The notes under the pieces were generated by a model. That model was given only the letters and a program-made list of their open reading frames with translations. It had not been told where the DNA came from and made no database searches. From Pseudomonas putida (GTDB taxonomy: Bacteria > Pseudomonadota > Gammaproteobacteria > Pseudomonadales > Pseudomonadaceae): DNA of 64,000 bases. The stretch covers positions 136,001 through 200,000 of the forward strand of contig NZ_CP016634.1 in assembly GCF_002741075.1 (NCBI RefSeq), given 5' to 3'. Both the position numbers and the translations under genes were made by a program. Of this stretch, positions 29,133 to 37,764 are shown piece by piece. Within the stretch, counting starts at the first letter, position 1, and each line of letters begins with the position of its first letter.

Positions 29133-29528
29133 ATGAAAGCAATGAAAGGATTGGCCGTTTTTGCCATGGTGCTGGCCATGCAGACGACTGCAATGGCCAA
29201 AGAACGAGTGTTTACTGCCCATGTGGCGGCTGACGGCACGCTGTTGCGGCAGTCCCCGAACTGGATCACCGACATCAAGCATCAACCCCAGCCCAACTAT
29301 TTCAGTTTGTACAAACTGACGTTGAACAAACAGGTTGTGCGCCAAGACCCGGGCTTTTGCACGGTCTCGGCCATCGATGCCAGCAGTTACGATCGCCAGC
29401 TGTATGGACAGGCCAAGGTAACCGGCAAGCCTTTGGCGGAGAAGGTCGGCGTGATGACTCAGCTGGTCGACAAGAAAGGGCCCAGTGGCGATAACGCCCT
29501 GGAGTTTCTCTTGATGTGCACGCGGTGA
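29133..29528 (+). CDS. secreted hypothetical protein, 131 aa
   Basis: A signal peptide (GLAVFAMVLAMQTTAMA) is followed by a small mature domain with two cysteines (GFCTVS and LLMCTR) that could form a disulfide. No domain recognised. A plausible SD (AGGAG) precedes the ATG. It lies between the diguanylate cyclase and a peptidoglycan amidase, so an envelope role is possible but unproven. Confidence 0.7.
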   Translation: MKAMKGLAVFAMVLAMQTTAMAKERVFTAHVAADGTLLRQSPNWITDIKHQPQPNYFSLYKLTLNKQVVRQDPGFCTVSAIDASSYDRQLYGQAKVTGKPLAEKVGVMTQLVDKKGPSGDNALEFLLMCTR

Positions 29529-29609
29529 TTGTGTTTCCCGAGCTGTAGCGAGACGTGCACGTTATACTGTAGCGCTGATGCCGATTACTTTACTGACGTG
29601 CCCTCTCTC

Positions 29610-30386
29610 ATGAAAACGCTTTTCGCCGGGCTGATGTTGTTGATGCTGGCTGGCTGCTCAAGCGGCCTGCGGATCGACCGTAGCCATCCCTCCGTCAACC
29701 ACGACAGCCGTATCCAGTTCGTCGTACTGCATTACACCAATGCATCCCTGGAGCGCTCCCTGGCCTTGCTGACCCATGGCGAAGTCAGCAGTCATTACCT
29801 GGTTGGTGATGGGCCGGCCACCGTTTATCAACTGGTGGATGAAAACCGTCGGGCCTGGCATGCCGGCGACAGTCAGTGGCAAGGGCGCACTTGGCTGAAC
29901 TCCAGCTCCATCGGTATCGAGATCGTCAACCCAGGCTACACCGACACCCCCAACGGCCGCATCTGGCACCCCTACAGCGAGGCTCAGGTCCAGGCCTTGA
30001 TCGCGTTGCTCAAGGATATCGTCAAGCGCAACCACATCGAGCCGCGTCACATCATTGGCCACAGTGACATCGCGCCGCTGCGCAAGCTCGATCCCGGGCC
30101 GCTGTTCCCGTGGAAACGTCTCGCTGATGCAGGCCTGGGCGTTTGGCCGCAGGCCAATGCCGTTGCGCGACAGCAAGCGTATTTCAGCGTCAATCCTCCG
30201 ACAATCAGCTGGTATCAGCAGCAACTGGCGCGTTTCGGCTATGCCATCGAGCAGACCGGCGAGCTCGATGTGGCCACTCGTCATGTGATAGCGGCCTTCC
30301 AGATGCGTTTCCGCCCTCAGCGCTTCGACGGCATGCCGGATGCGCAGACCGCCGCAATGCTGCAGGTATTGAATCAGTCGCGCTGA
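29610..30386 (+). CDS. lipoprotein N-acetylmuramoyl-L-alanine amidase (AmpDh2/AmiD type)
   Basis: Cleaves the amide between MurNAc and L-Ala in peptidoglycan or its anhydro-muropeptides. 258 aa. Lipobox LMLAGC (Cys16) predicts an outer-membrane lipoprotein. The amidase_2 domain keeps zinc ligands: His in VLHYTNA and HSD/D in IIGHSDIAPLRKLDPGP, with the SSIGIEIVNPG core between. A C-terminal peptidoglycan-binding domain (about 180-258) follows. This plan matches AmpDh2 of P. aeruginosa (PA5485) rather than the cytosolic AmpD. Confidence 0.92.
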   Translation: MKTLFAGLMLLMLAGCSSGLRIDRSHPSVNHDSRIQFVVLHYTNASLERSLALLTHGEVSSHYLVGDGPATVYQLVDENRRAWHAGDSQWQGRTWLNSSSIGIEIVNPGYTDTPNGRIWHPYSEAQVQALIALLKDIVKRNHIEPRHIIGHSDIAPLRKLDPGPLFPWKRLADAGLGVWPQANAVARQQAYFSVNPPTISWYQQQLARFGYAIEQTGELDVATRHVIAAFQMRFRPQRFDGMPDAQTAAMLQVLNQSR

Positions 30387-30478
30387 GAAACGGTAACGAA
30401 ACCTTTCTGATGGTGTCATACGCCAAACGGGCAGGCTGACTTCTCGCACAGTTGCTATACCTCTTGGTAATCAACTGG

Positions 30479-32089
30479 ATGCCTGTGATGTCAGCCTTCC
30501 TTGTGACACTGCGTCAAATTTTACACCGTCCCTGGATGCTGGCTGGACTGGCCGCATTTTCCAGCGCAGTCGTACTGCTTGCTGGAAGCTTCGGTGTCGC
30601 GCTGCAACAGATGAAACAGAGCGAAAGCGCCCAGATGAACGCCCGGGGCGAGCGTTTTCTGGAGCGGCTGGAGCAGATCTTCGGCCAGTTGCGCGAGGGC
30701 GTAGACCAACTGCAGGCACAACCTCTGCGTGGGTGCGATGCCGCGATGGTCGCAGCCTTGCAGCAGATCGGCCTGAGTTCGCGATTCATCTACGAGGCTG
30801 CCTATGTGGACGGTGCGGTGGTCTGCTCCAGCCGTGGCGCCGAAAGCACCCTCGAACCCCTTCGTGCCCCGGACATCCAGGGCCCCACCTACAGTTATTG
30901 GCTCAATACCAGCACCGAGCCTAACGAGAACCTCGCCGCCTTGATGTTGGGGCGCGGCAAGTTCCTGGTATCCACCTCGCGGGGCCATCTTTCCGATGTG
31001 GTCGACTTGCCGCCTGGTAGCAGTGTGCTGGTCGTGCTCGACCACGGAACCCGAGCCATTCCCGTGCTCGGCCCGCCCCAACGTTGGCCCCCGCCAACGG
31101 TGGACTGGCCGCCGCCACCGAATCAGTCGTTGCTTGAGAAGAATGACTGGTTGCTCTATCACATGCCGACCAACTCGCCTGACTACCAACTGGTGCTGAT
31201 AGCCCCCCGCGCCGGCCTGCCTCTGAAGATGAACGGGATGCTCTGGTTGCTGTTTCCGGGCAGCCTGGTACTGGCCTGTTGCGTCGGCTGGTTGGTGCTG
31301 CAACTGATCCTGCAACGGCGCTCGATGAGTTCGGAGCTGCAAAACGCCTTGCGCCGGGGTGAACTGCAGGTGCTCTACCAGCCGATATTCGAGCTCGACA
31401 GCCGGCGTTGCGTCGGTGCCGAGGCCCTGGTGCGCTGGCTGCGACCGGATGGTTCTTTGACCAGCCCGGACCTGTTCATTCCGTTGGCCGAGAACACCGG
31501 GCAGATCCGCCAGATCACGGATTTCGTGCTGCAACGGGTGCTGGAGCAACTGGGCCAGTTGCTGAGGGCCAATCCCTCGCTGTACATCTCGGTGAACCTG
31601 GCGGCCTGCGACGTGATGGTCCCGCGCATCGGGCGTGTCGCGGCCCGGTTGCTGGCGCATCATCGGGTGGCTGCGAGCCAGATCGCCTTCGAGGTGACCG
31701 AGCGGGGGCTGATCGATGTGGTGGTGGCACGTGACAATCTGCAGGCCTTGCGCGCGGTAGGGCATCAGGTGTTGATCGACGACTTCGGTACAGGCTATTG
31801 CAGCCTGGCTTATCTACAGACGCTCCCAGTCGATTGCCTGAAGATCGACAAGGCTTTCATCGATGCACTGGGTCACGATGCCGCGAGCAGTGGTGTGGCC
31901 CCGCATATCATTCGCATGGCCCACTCCCTGCATTTGCGGGTGATCGCCGAAGGGATCGAATGCGAGGACCAGGCGCAGTTGCTCAACAGTGAAGGCGTCA
32001 ATTATGGGCAAGGCTGGCTGTTTGCCCATCCGCTCACTGCCCGGCAGTTCACCGAGCTGGTGACTCGCCAGCGGCGCAATAGCAAATAG
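30479..32089 (+). CDS. CSS-motif EAL phosphodiesterase, inner membrane
   Basis: Hydrolyses cyclic di-GMP. 536 aa. One membrane helix near residue 20-45, a periplasmic CSS domain (VVCSSRGAES) of about 200 residues, a second helix (WLLFPGSLVLACCVGWLVLQLIL) and a cytosolic EAL domain. The EAL motif is GAEALVRW, and DDFGTGYCSLAYL, LKIDKAFID and the final EGIECEDQ are intact. CSS domains sense periplasmic redox through their cysteines. An alternative ATG is 9 bases downstream. The DsbA gene lies a few kilobases upstream. Confidence 0.9.
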   Translation: MPVMSAFLVTLRQILHRPWMLAGLAAFSSAVVLLAGSFGVALQQMKQSESAQMNARGERFLERLEQIFGQLREGVDQLQAQPLRGCDAAMVAALQQIGLSSRFIYEAAYVDGAVVCSSRGAESTLEPLRAPDIQGPTYSYWLNTSTEPNENLAALMLGRGKFLVSTSRGHLSDVVDLPPGSSVLVVLDHGTRAIPVLGPPQRWPPPTVDWPPPPNQSLLEKNDWLLYHMPTNSPDYQLVLIAPRAGLPLKMNGMLWLLFPGSLVLACCVGWLVLQLILQRRSMSSELQNALRRGELQVLYQPIFELDSRRCVGAEALVRWLRPDGSLTSPDLFIPLAENTGQIRQITDFVLQRVLEQLGQLLRANPSLYISVNLAACDVMVPRIGRVAARLLAHHRVAASQIAFEVTERGLIDVVVARDNLQALRAVGHQVLIDDFGTGYCSLAYLQTLPVDCLKIDKAFIDALGHDAASSGVAPHIIRMAHSLHLRVIAEGIECEDQAQLLNSEGVNYGQGWLFAHPLTARQFTELVTRQRRNSK

Positions 32090-32101
32090 AAGACGGTGAC
32101 C

Positions 32102-32161
32102 GCTTCGCGGGTACAACGGTGTTATTGGGCGCGCCGAGAACCTGCGGGTTTATCCGCGAAA
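32102..32161. repeat. degenerate inverted REP pair
   Basis: GCTTCGCGGGTACAAC and GGTTTATCCGCGAAAAGC are inverted REP halves with several mismatches, lying between the convergent ends of the EAL gene and kinB. Confidence 0.6.
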
Positions 32162-32183
32162 AGCACCCTGCGATGAAGGAGCC

Positions 32184-33962
32184 CTATATCGGCAGCGTCA
32201 TGTAGAACTGCGTCCCCTGCCCCGGCCGGGAATACACGCCCATCCGGCCGCCATGCAGTTGGACGATCTCCTTGCACAGTGCCAGGCCCAACCCGGCCCC
32301 GCCTTTCTTGCGTCCGACCTGGACGAAGGGTTCGAAGATCCTGGCCTGCTGCCCATAGGCGATGCCTTCGCCGTTGTCCTCGACCCCAATGATCACCCGC
32401 TCGGCGTGCCGCCGTGCATGCAGACGAATGTTTCCGTCGCTGGCGGTGTGACGAATCGCGTTGTGCAACAGGTTGTCCAGCACCCGGTCCAGCTGCGCAG
32501 CGTCTGCCTGGATGCGCGGCAGAGGGGGCTGCAGGTCGATGAACAGTTCGATGTGTTTTTGTTCCGCCTGCTCGGCAAAGCGCGAGTGGGCCCGCTCGAG
32601 CAACTCCTCGATGCTACAGGGCGACAGCTCCAGCTTCTGCAGGCCGCTCTGGTAGCGGGAGAAATTCAGCAGGTCATTGATCAGCTGGGTCAGGCGCTGC
32701 ATTTCTTCGCCGATGGTGTCGAGCAGGTCGTTTTCCCGCGCCTGAGGTGGAAACGTCACCCGCTCTCGCAGCAGGCCGAACGCCATGTGCATGCCGGTCA
32801 CCGGCGTTCGCAGCTCATGGGAGGCACGCAGGACGAACTCACTGCGCACCCGTTCGAACGCCCGCTGTTCGGTGACGTCGTGCAGCACCATCACGGCGCC
32901 CAGGATCGGCCCTTGCGGGCGGCTGACGGGCGTCAGGCTGTAGGTCAGCAGCCGGGTTTCGTCGTCCACCTCGATGCTGAGGTCGTCCGGTGGCCGGTCC
33001 AGGTTGCCGCCGCGCAGAACCTGGCGCAGCTGTTGCTCAAGCTCCGGGCGCTGCAAGGCTTCGGCAAGGCCCGTCCCGACCCGGCTGGCGTCCCAGCCCA
33101 ACTGGCGTTGCGCTACGGGGTTCAGGTGTTCCAGGCGGCCCTGACGGTCGATGATCAGCAGACCGTCGTCGATGCTATCCAGGACAGCCTGCAGGCGCTG
33201 CTGACCCGCCAGCAGTTCGTCGATGTTGGTGGCCTGATGCTTGCGCAGGGCATCGGCCATCAGCCCGAAGCGCCGGGTAAGCTGGTTGAGCTCGGTGGCC
33301 TGGGTGACCGGCAAGGTGACGTCGAAATTGCCTTGGCCGACTTGGTCGGCAGCCTTGGCCAAGGCCTCGATGGGTTGTCCGAAGCGTCGGGCGATGTTGT
33401 GCGCCGTGACGAACCCGAGCACCAGTACCACCAAGCCCATCAGGCCAAGAACGCCGCTGATCAGCAAGGCGCGGTCGCGCGCCTGTTCCTCGCTGCGCGT
33501 GACGTGCTCCAGGGCTTGCTTGTGCGAGTCGATCAGGTCGGTACGGACCTGGTTGAAGGCGGCGCCCAAGGGCTGCTCGGTGTCCATGCTGCGCGCAGGC
33601 GCCGCGCTGTCGCGGTAAGCCTGGAGGAAGGCCTGGTAGTTGCTGCTGGCCTTGCTGAAGGCGGTGCGTTCGCCGCCCTCGGCGAGGCCTTGGGTGAGCA
33701 GGCTCTGAAAGTCTTCCTGCAGCGTCACCAAATTGCGTGGGTCAGTGTCCGCGTCGAGGATGAGCGTCAACTGCTCGCCCAGGTTCTGGCGCAGCTTGAG
33801 CCCGATCTCCAGCGTATGGGTGGTATCGCGCACCAACCGCTGCTGCATAGTGGACATCTGCATCACGCTGACCAGCCCGAACAGCAGGCCGAGCAACGCC
33901 ACGGTGACCAAGGCCGAGATGCTCAGGAAAAGCCGCGTGCGCAGCTTCATGGGCCATTTCAT
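32184..33962 (-). CDS. kinB: sensor histidine kinase KinB
   Basis: Inner-membrane sensor that phosphorylates AlgB and, in P. aeruginosa, controls alginate and virulence genes. 592 aa. Helix 1 (about 8-34), a periplasmic helical sensor domain to about 165, helix 2, a HAMP domain (about 190-245), a PAS domain (about 250-360), then HisKA with His382 (ASHELRTP) and an ATPase domain with N box LLHNAIRHT and G boxes EDNGEGIAYG and GAGLGLALC. Start ATG overlaps the algB stop (ATGA). Confidence 0.95.
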   Translation of the reverse strand: MKWPMKLRTRLFLSISALVTVALLGLLFGLVSVMQMSTMQQRLVRDTTHTLEIGLKLRQNLGEQLTLILDADTDPRNLVTLQEDFQSLLTQGLAEGGERTAFSKASSNYQAFLQAYRDSAAPARSMDTEQPLGAAFNQVRTDLIDSHKQALEHVTRSEEQARDRALLISGVLGLMGLVVLVLGFVTAHNIARRFGQPIEALAKAADQVGQGNFDVTLPVTQATELNQLTRRFGLMADALRKHQATNIDELLAGQQRLQAVLDSIDDGLLIIDRQGRLEHLNPVAQRQLGWDASRVGTGLAEALQRPELEQQLRQVLRGGNLDRPPDDLSIEVDDETRLLTYSLTPVSRPQGPILGAVMVLHDVTEQRAFERVRSEFVLRASHELRTPVTGMHMAFGLLRERVTFPPQARENDLLDTIGEEMQRLTQLINDLLNFSRYQSGLQKLELSPCSIEELLERAHSRFAEQAEQKHIELFIDLQPPLPRIQADAAQLDRVLDNLLHNAIRHTASDGNIRLHARRHAERVIIGVEDNGEGIAYGQQARIFEPFVQVGRKKGGAGLGLALCKEIVQLHGGRMGVYSRPGQGTQFYMTLPI

Positions 33963-35305
33963 AGGTTGTACTGCTTACGCTTGCGATACAGGGTCGAGGC
34001 GTCGATACCCAGTGTCTTGGCCGCCTGGTCCAGGGTATCGCTGGCCGCCAGCACTGCGCCGATGTGCGCCCGTTCGAGCTCGTCCAGGCTCAGGGCTGCG
34101 CCGATGCGTGGTGCGTTGCTGGTAGGGGGCTCGGCCATGCCCAGGTGGCTGACTTCCACACGCTCCTGCGAGCAGATGATGCTTGCCCGCTCTACTACGT
34201 TGCGCAGTTCGCGGATGTTGCCCGGCCAGCGGTAATTGAGCAGTGCCGTGCGAGCTTCGTCGCTGAATACCCGTGCGGGCCGGGCATATTCCTTGACGAA
34301 GCGGGCCAGGAAGCGTTCGGCGAGCATGAGGATGTCCTCGCTGCGTTCGCGCAGGGGTGGCAAATGCAGGGTGATGACATTCAAGCGGTAGAGCAGGTCT
34401 TCGCGGAAGCGACTCTCACGGACCATTTCTTCGAGGTTGAGGTTGGTCGCCGCGAGGATGCGCACATCGGCGCGACGGGTGACAGGGTCACCGACCCGCT
34501 CGTATTCCTTGTCCTGGATGAACCGCAGCAACTTGGGCTGCAGGGTCAGGGGGAAGTCGCCGATTTCATCGAGGAACAACGTCCCGCCGTCCGCCTGGCT
34601 GACGCGGCCCAGGGTGCTTTCGCTGGCCCCGGTAAAGGCTCCGCGGGTATGGCCGAACAACTCGCTTTCCATCAGCTCGGCATTGAGCGACGGGCAGTTG
34701 ATGGTCACGCAGGCCTTGCGCGTTCGCTTGCTCCAGCCATGGATGGCGCGGGCCAGTTCGCCCTTACCGGTGCCGGATTCGCCCAGAATGAGAATGTTGG
34801 CATCGGTGCTCGCCACCTGGCGGGCGGTTTCCAGCACCGCCATCATGGCCGGGCTATGGGAGTCCAGGCCATCCTTGGGTTTGCGCACCTCGCCTTCGAG
34901 GGCCTCCAGGCGAGCGGACAACTGACGGACTTCCAACTGTTTGGCGGTGGCCAGGCGCAGCTGGTCGGGGCTGCAGGGTTTGACCAGGTAATCAGCGGCA
35001 CCGGCCTGGATGGCATCCACCGCCGTGTCGACCGCTGAATGCGCGGTGACGATGACAACACGCATCCATGGTGCCTGGATGCGCATCTGGGCCAACACGT
35101 CGAGGCCATTGTCCTCGCCCAGGCGCAGGTCGAGGAAGCACAGGTCGAACACCTGGCGTTGCAGCAGGGCTTCGGCCTGGGCGGCACTGCTGGCCGTGGC
35201 CACGCTGTAGCCCTCGTCTTCCAGGCAATAGCGGAAGGTTCGCAGGATCGCGGATTCGTCATCCACCAGCAGAATGCGGCCTTGATTGTCCTGGGCTGAT
35301 TCCAT
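33959..35305 (-). CDS. algB: NtrC-family response regulator AlgB
   Basis: DNA-binding partner of KinB, 448 aa. Receiver domain with phospho-acceptor Asp59 (CFLDLRL), then an AAA+ domain with Walker A GESGTGKG (175-182) and the sigma-54-contact motif GAFTGA (222-227), then a Fis-type helix-turn-helix (LDQAAKTLGIDASTLYRKRKQ). The intact GAFTGA means it could activate sigma-54 promoters. Start MESAQDNQGR is chosen, with GGAGCGCAGGAAA before it; an ATG ten codons earlier lacks support. Divergent from a gene with a sigma-54 promoter. Confidence 0.95.
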   Translation of the reverse strand: MESAQDNQGRILLVDDESAILRTFRYCLEDEGYSVATASSAAQAEALLQRQVFDLCFLDLRLGEDNGLDVLAQMRIQAPWMRVVIVTAHSAVDTAVDAIQAGAADYLVKPCSPDQLRLATAKQLEVRQLSARLEALEGEVRKPKDGLDSHSPAMMAVLETARQVASTDANILILGESGTGKGELARAIHGWSKRTRKACVTINCPSLNAELMESELFGHTRGAFTGASESTLGRVSQADGGTLFLDEIGDFPLTLQPKLLRFIQDKEYERVGDPVTRRADVRILAATNLNLEEMVRESRFREDLLYRLNVITLHLPPLRERSEDILMLAERFLARFVKEYARPARVFSDEARTALLNYRWPGNIRELRNVVERASIICSQERVEVSHLGMAEPPTSNAPRIGAALSLDELERAHIGAVLAASDTLDQAAKTLGIDASTLYRKRKQYNL

Positions 35306-35464
35306 TTTCCTGCGCTCCTTCGGGATTGATCTCAATTAGTCTCGGAAAAATCGGGCAAGTTGCATGGTCAATTCTGAAGGAATCCGTCCTTTGCATGCTA
35401 GCCAATGGCCTTTCCTTTGCCCGGAACCTGCCGTTGGCAGGCAGTCAGAAAGAAGACAGCGGGC

Positions 35465-35480
35465 TGGCATGGGGGTTGCG
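35465..35480 (+). promoter_or_regulatory. sigma-54 (-24/-12) promoter of the BON-protein gene
   Basis: TGGCATGGGGGTTGCG fits the consensus TGGCACG-N4-TTGCA with correct GG to GC spacing. It lies 40 bases upstream of the next start codon and 160 bases from the divergent algB start. Confidence 0.8.
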
Positions 35481-35519
35481 ACGATTCTCTCTTTATATGT
35501 CACCGACGGAGGACTCGAC

Positions 35520-36341
35520 ATGCCTTTTTCCTCACGAACCTTGGTGCTGACGGCGGGCCTGCTGATCGCGGTGCCGCCGGTTTTCGCCGATCCGGTCCAG
35601 GACGCGCGCCTGGAAGGTGCCTTGCAGACCGCTTTGGCACTCAATCGAGTGCTCAACCCGTTTCGCATCGAAGTGGCGGTCAATGGCGACCGTGCGAAGC
35701 TGACCGGCGAGGTGGAAAACGAGGTCGAGCGCCAGCTGGCCGAACATGTCGCCCTCGCCACCCGCGGTATCGAGCAGGTCGACAACCAACTTCGGGTAAA
35801 CCCGGCATTGGTCGAGCGGCCGCTGGAACTGCGCGCCTATGCCCAGCGTCTGGAAGACGCCACGCTGGCGGCGGTGATTCATGCACGGCTGCTGTGGAGC
35901 CGTATCACCGAGAAAGCGCCCATCGAGGTGGAAAGCCGTGAGGGTGTGGTCACCTTGCGCGGCAAGGTAGACAGCGCCGAGGCCAAGGAGCTGTCCGGCG
36001 TGCTGGCACGTACCACCGATGGGGTGCACTTGGTCAACAACCTGGTCAGCCTGGACAGCGCTGCCATGGCCAAGGCGCGGGAGAAGCCTGTCGATGCGCC
36101 GGTCGGCCGGCAGCCCAGCGACAACTGGATCGTCGACAAGATCCAGAGCAGTTACCGCTATAGCCGCAACCTGGACGGCCTGAATCTCAAGGTGGCCAGT
36201 GAGCAGGGTATGGTCCGGCTTTCCGGTGAGGTGGTCAGCAGCGAACAGAAGACCATTGCCGTGGAGGTGGCGCGGCAAATCATCGGCGTGCGAGGCGTGG
36301 ATGCCGACCTGTTGAAAGTCGCGAGCAAGGTGGAGGGTTGA
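35520..36341 (+). CDS. periplasmic protein with BON domains
   Basis: 273 aa. Signal peptide ends AVPPVFA. Three BON-like repeats follow, each with the pattern beta-VNGDRAKLTGEVENEVERQLAEHVA, as in VESREGVVTLRGKVDSAEAKEL and VASEQGMVRLSGEVVSSEQ, near residues 45-95, 110-175 and 200-270. BON domains bind phospholipid membranes, and relatives such as OsmY respond to envelope or osmotic stress. GACGGAGGACTCGAC precedes the ATG. It is preceded by a sigma-54 promoter, unusual for such a gene. Confidence 0.88.
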   Translation: MPFSSRTLVLTAGLLIAVPPVFADPVQDARLEGALQTALALNRVLNPFRIEVAVNGDRAKLTGEVENEVERQLAEHVALATRGIEQVDNQLRVNPALVERPLELRAYAQRLEDATLAAVIHARLLWSRITEKAPIEVESREGVVTLRGKVDSAEAKELSGVLARTTDGVHLVNNLVSLDSAAMAKAREKPVDAPVGRQPSDNWIVDKIQSSYRYSRNLDGLNLKVASEQGMVRLSGEVVSSEQKTIAVEVARQIIGVRGVDADLLKVASKVEG

Positions 36342-36453
36342 TCGTGCAAAACGCACGGCCTCAACCGGCCCATCGTGCAGGATACGCGCTCGACAGTTAT
36401 CAGGCTTCTTTGTAACTCTATGATTTAAAAAGATATTTATAGAATTCAAAGGC

Positions 36454-36469
36454 TGGCATGCAGGCTGCA
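36454..36469 (+). promoter_or_regulatory. second sigma-54-type promoter
   Basis: TGGCATGCAGGCTGCA keeps the -24 GG and -12 GC at consensus spacing, with one mismatch (C for T) in the -12 element. It lies 47 bases upstream of the 94-aa membrane protein gene. The upstream 100 bases are AT-rich, as expected where an activator or IHF bends DNA. Confidence 0.65.
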
Positions 36470-36515
36470 ACTTCCTGCCTAGGTTTCGAATAAAAACACA
36501 GCAGGAGGAGCCGGC

Positions 36516-36800
36516 ATGAATCGCCCATTCGTCAACCGCCCGCAGATTGCGCAATTGCCCTGGCGCCAATGTCTGTTCCTGGGCTTTGCGCTGCTGCTGA
36601 CGCTTGCCGCTGGCCAGTTCTACTACAGCTGGCAGACTGCGCGTCTGGCCGAACAGGTGGCGGCGCAGACCGCACTGTTGACGCAGATTCAGGCGAGCCA
36701 TGCCAATACGTTGGTCAAAGCCACTGCGCCATTGCCGGCTGCGATGGCTTCGCCAACCAACCTGGACAGCGTCATCCATGAGGAACGCTGGGTGTTCTGA
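36516..36800 (+). CDS. small single-pass membrane protein, 94 aa
   Basis: A positively charged start is followed by one membrane helix (QCLFLGFALLLTLAAGQFYY, about residues 18-38) and a short soluble tail with a helical Ala/Gln-rich stretch (QVAAQTALLTQIQ). AGGAGGAGCCGGC precedes the ATG. Function unknown. It is first in a run with the DUF1328 and Ivy genes and has its own sigma-54-type promoter. Confidence 0.75.
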   Translation: MNRPFVNRPQIAQLPWRQCLFLGFALLLTLAAGQFYYSWQTARLAEQVAAQTALLTQIQASHANTLVKATAPLPAAMASPTNLDSVIHEERWVF

Positions 36801-37004
<204 letters not shown>

Positions 37005-37006
37005 GC

Positions 37007-37477
37007 ATGAGCCGGATGCTTTGCACAGCCCTGGCCACCGCCTTGTTGATGGGCGGTGGCACATCGGCCATAGCGGCCAACGATGGCCAGGTCCGGGTCG
37101 ATCAGTTACTGGGTTCGGACCCCGAGTACCGCGAAACCTGGCAGGACACAGTTAAAGGCGAGGAACGCCTGCCCGACTGGGTGATCAATCTTTCCGGCAG
37201 CTCGCAGCAGCAGATGTCGGCGGTTACCGAGGACGGTGACCAATACCTGGTCGGGCCTTTGTGCGAGTCCCAGTCCAATTGCACGTACAAGCGCCTCGTG
37301 GTGGCGTTCAGTTGGGACAAGGACCATGCCTACGGGATGCTCGTCGAAGTTCCCGAAGGACTGCCCGCGGACAAGTCGCCCACCCGGCACGCGCAGTATC
37401 GCTGGTTGGGTGACCCGGACGACGGGATGAAAGCCCTGCTGCAGGAGCAGCTCAAGCGTGACCCGAAGTGGTACTGA
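37007..37477 (+). CDS. Ivy-family inhibitor of C-type lysozyme
   Basis: Periplasmic protein that blocks host-type lysozyme. 156 aa. Signal peptide (about 1-24, ending AIAA), then the Ivy domain. The inhibitory-loop region is flanked by C86 and C92 (LCESQSNC), and the C-terminus WLGDPDDGMKALLQEQLKRD is a strong family signature. P. aeruginosa has a homologue at the same place (PA5481, IvyP2). It probably shares the sigma-54-driven transcript with the two small membrane genes. Confidence 0.88.
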   Translation: MSRMLCTALATALLMGGGTSAIAANDGQVRVDQLLGSDPEYRETWQDTVKGEERLPDWVINLSGSSQQQMSAVTEDGDQYLVGPLCESQSNCTYKRLVVAFSWDKDHAYGMLVEVPEGLPADKSPTRHAQYRWLGDPDDGMKALLQEQLKRDPKWY

Positions 37478-37503
37478 CCGACGGTCACGGGTGTGTAACG
37501 TGC

Positions 37504-37537
37504 TAGAAGCTGAACCTTTTTATTTTTCAGGCTTCTA
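37504..37537. repeat. dyad symmetry overlapping a promoter-like site
   Basis: TAGAAGC-TGAA at the left and TTCA-G-GCTTCTA at the right flank a T-rich centre. Inside it GAACCT (37512-37517), 16 bases and TCTAT (37534-37538) resemble a sigma-E/AlgU promoter; TATGAT (37536-37541) could also serve as a sigma-70 -10. Confidence 0.45.
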
Positions 37538-37544
37538 TGATGCG

Positions 37545-37764
37545 CCGCTCCGAGGAGGGGTGACGCATGACCAAGGGGCTGGGCTGTTCTGATTGTTGCA
37601 GGATCGGAGTGGCCTAGGGGTACAGGGAGTACCTCCGTCATGGGCCGGGTCAGGAAGGGCGGTGTCGGAAGTTTTGACCTGCGGCGTCAGATGAGGCGCA
37701 AGGGCCAGGTCAGACTTCCGAGACGCCTATATAAGAAAGCAGATTTACCGCTTTCGGTATTTTT
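37545..37764 (+). ncRNA. candidate structured small RNA or long leader
   Basis: A candidate transcript between the promoter-like dyad and the hairpin TACCG-CTTT-CGGTA-TTTTT (37746-37764). Its centre is a strong two-part hairpin (37665-37721): TCGGAAGT pairs with ACTTCCGA, and inside it TGACCTG pairs with CAGGTCA, 15 base pairs in all. GGTCA near 37648 could pair instead with TGACC, so an alternative fold exists. Several GGA triplets are present. The ends are inferred and there is no homology evidence. Confidence 0.4.
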
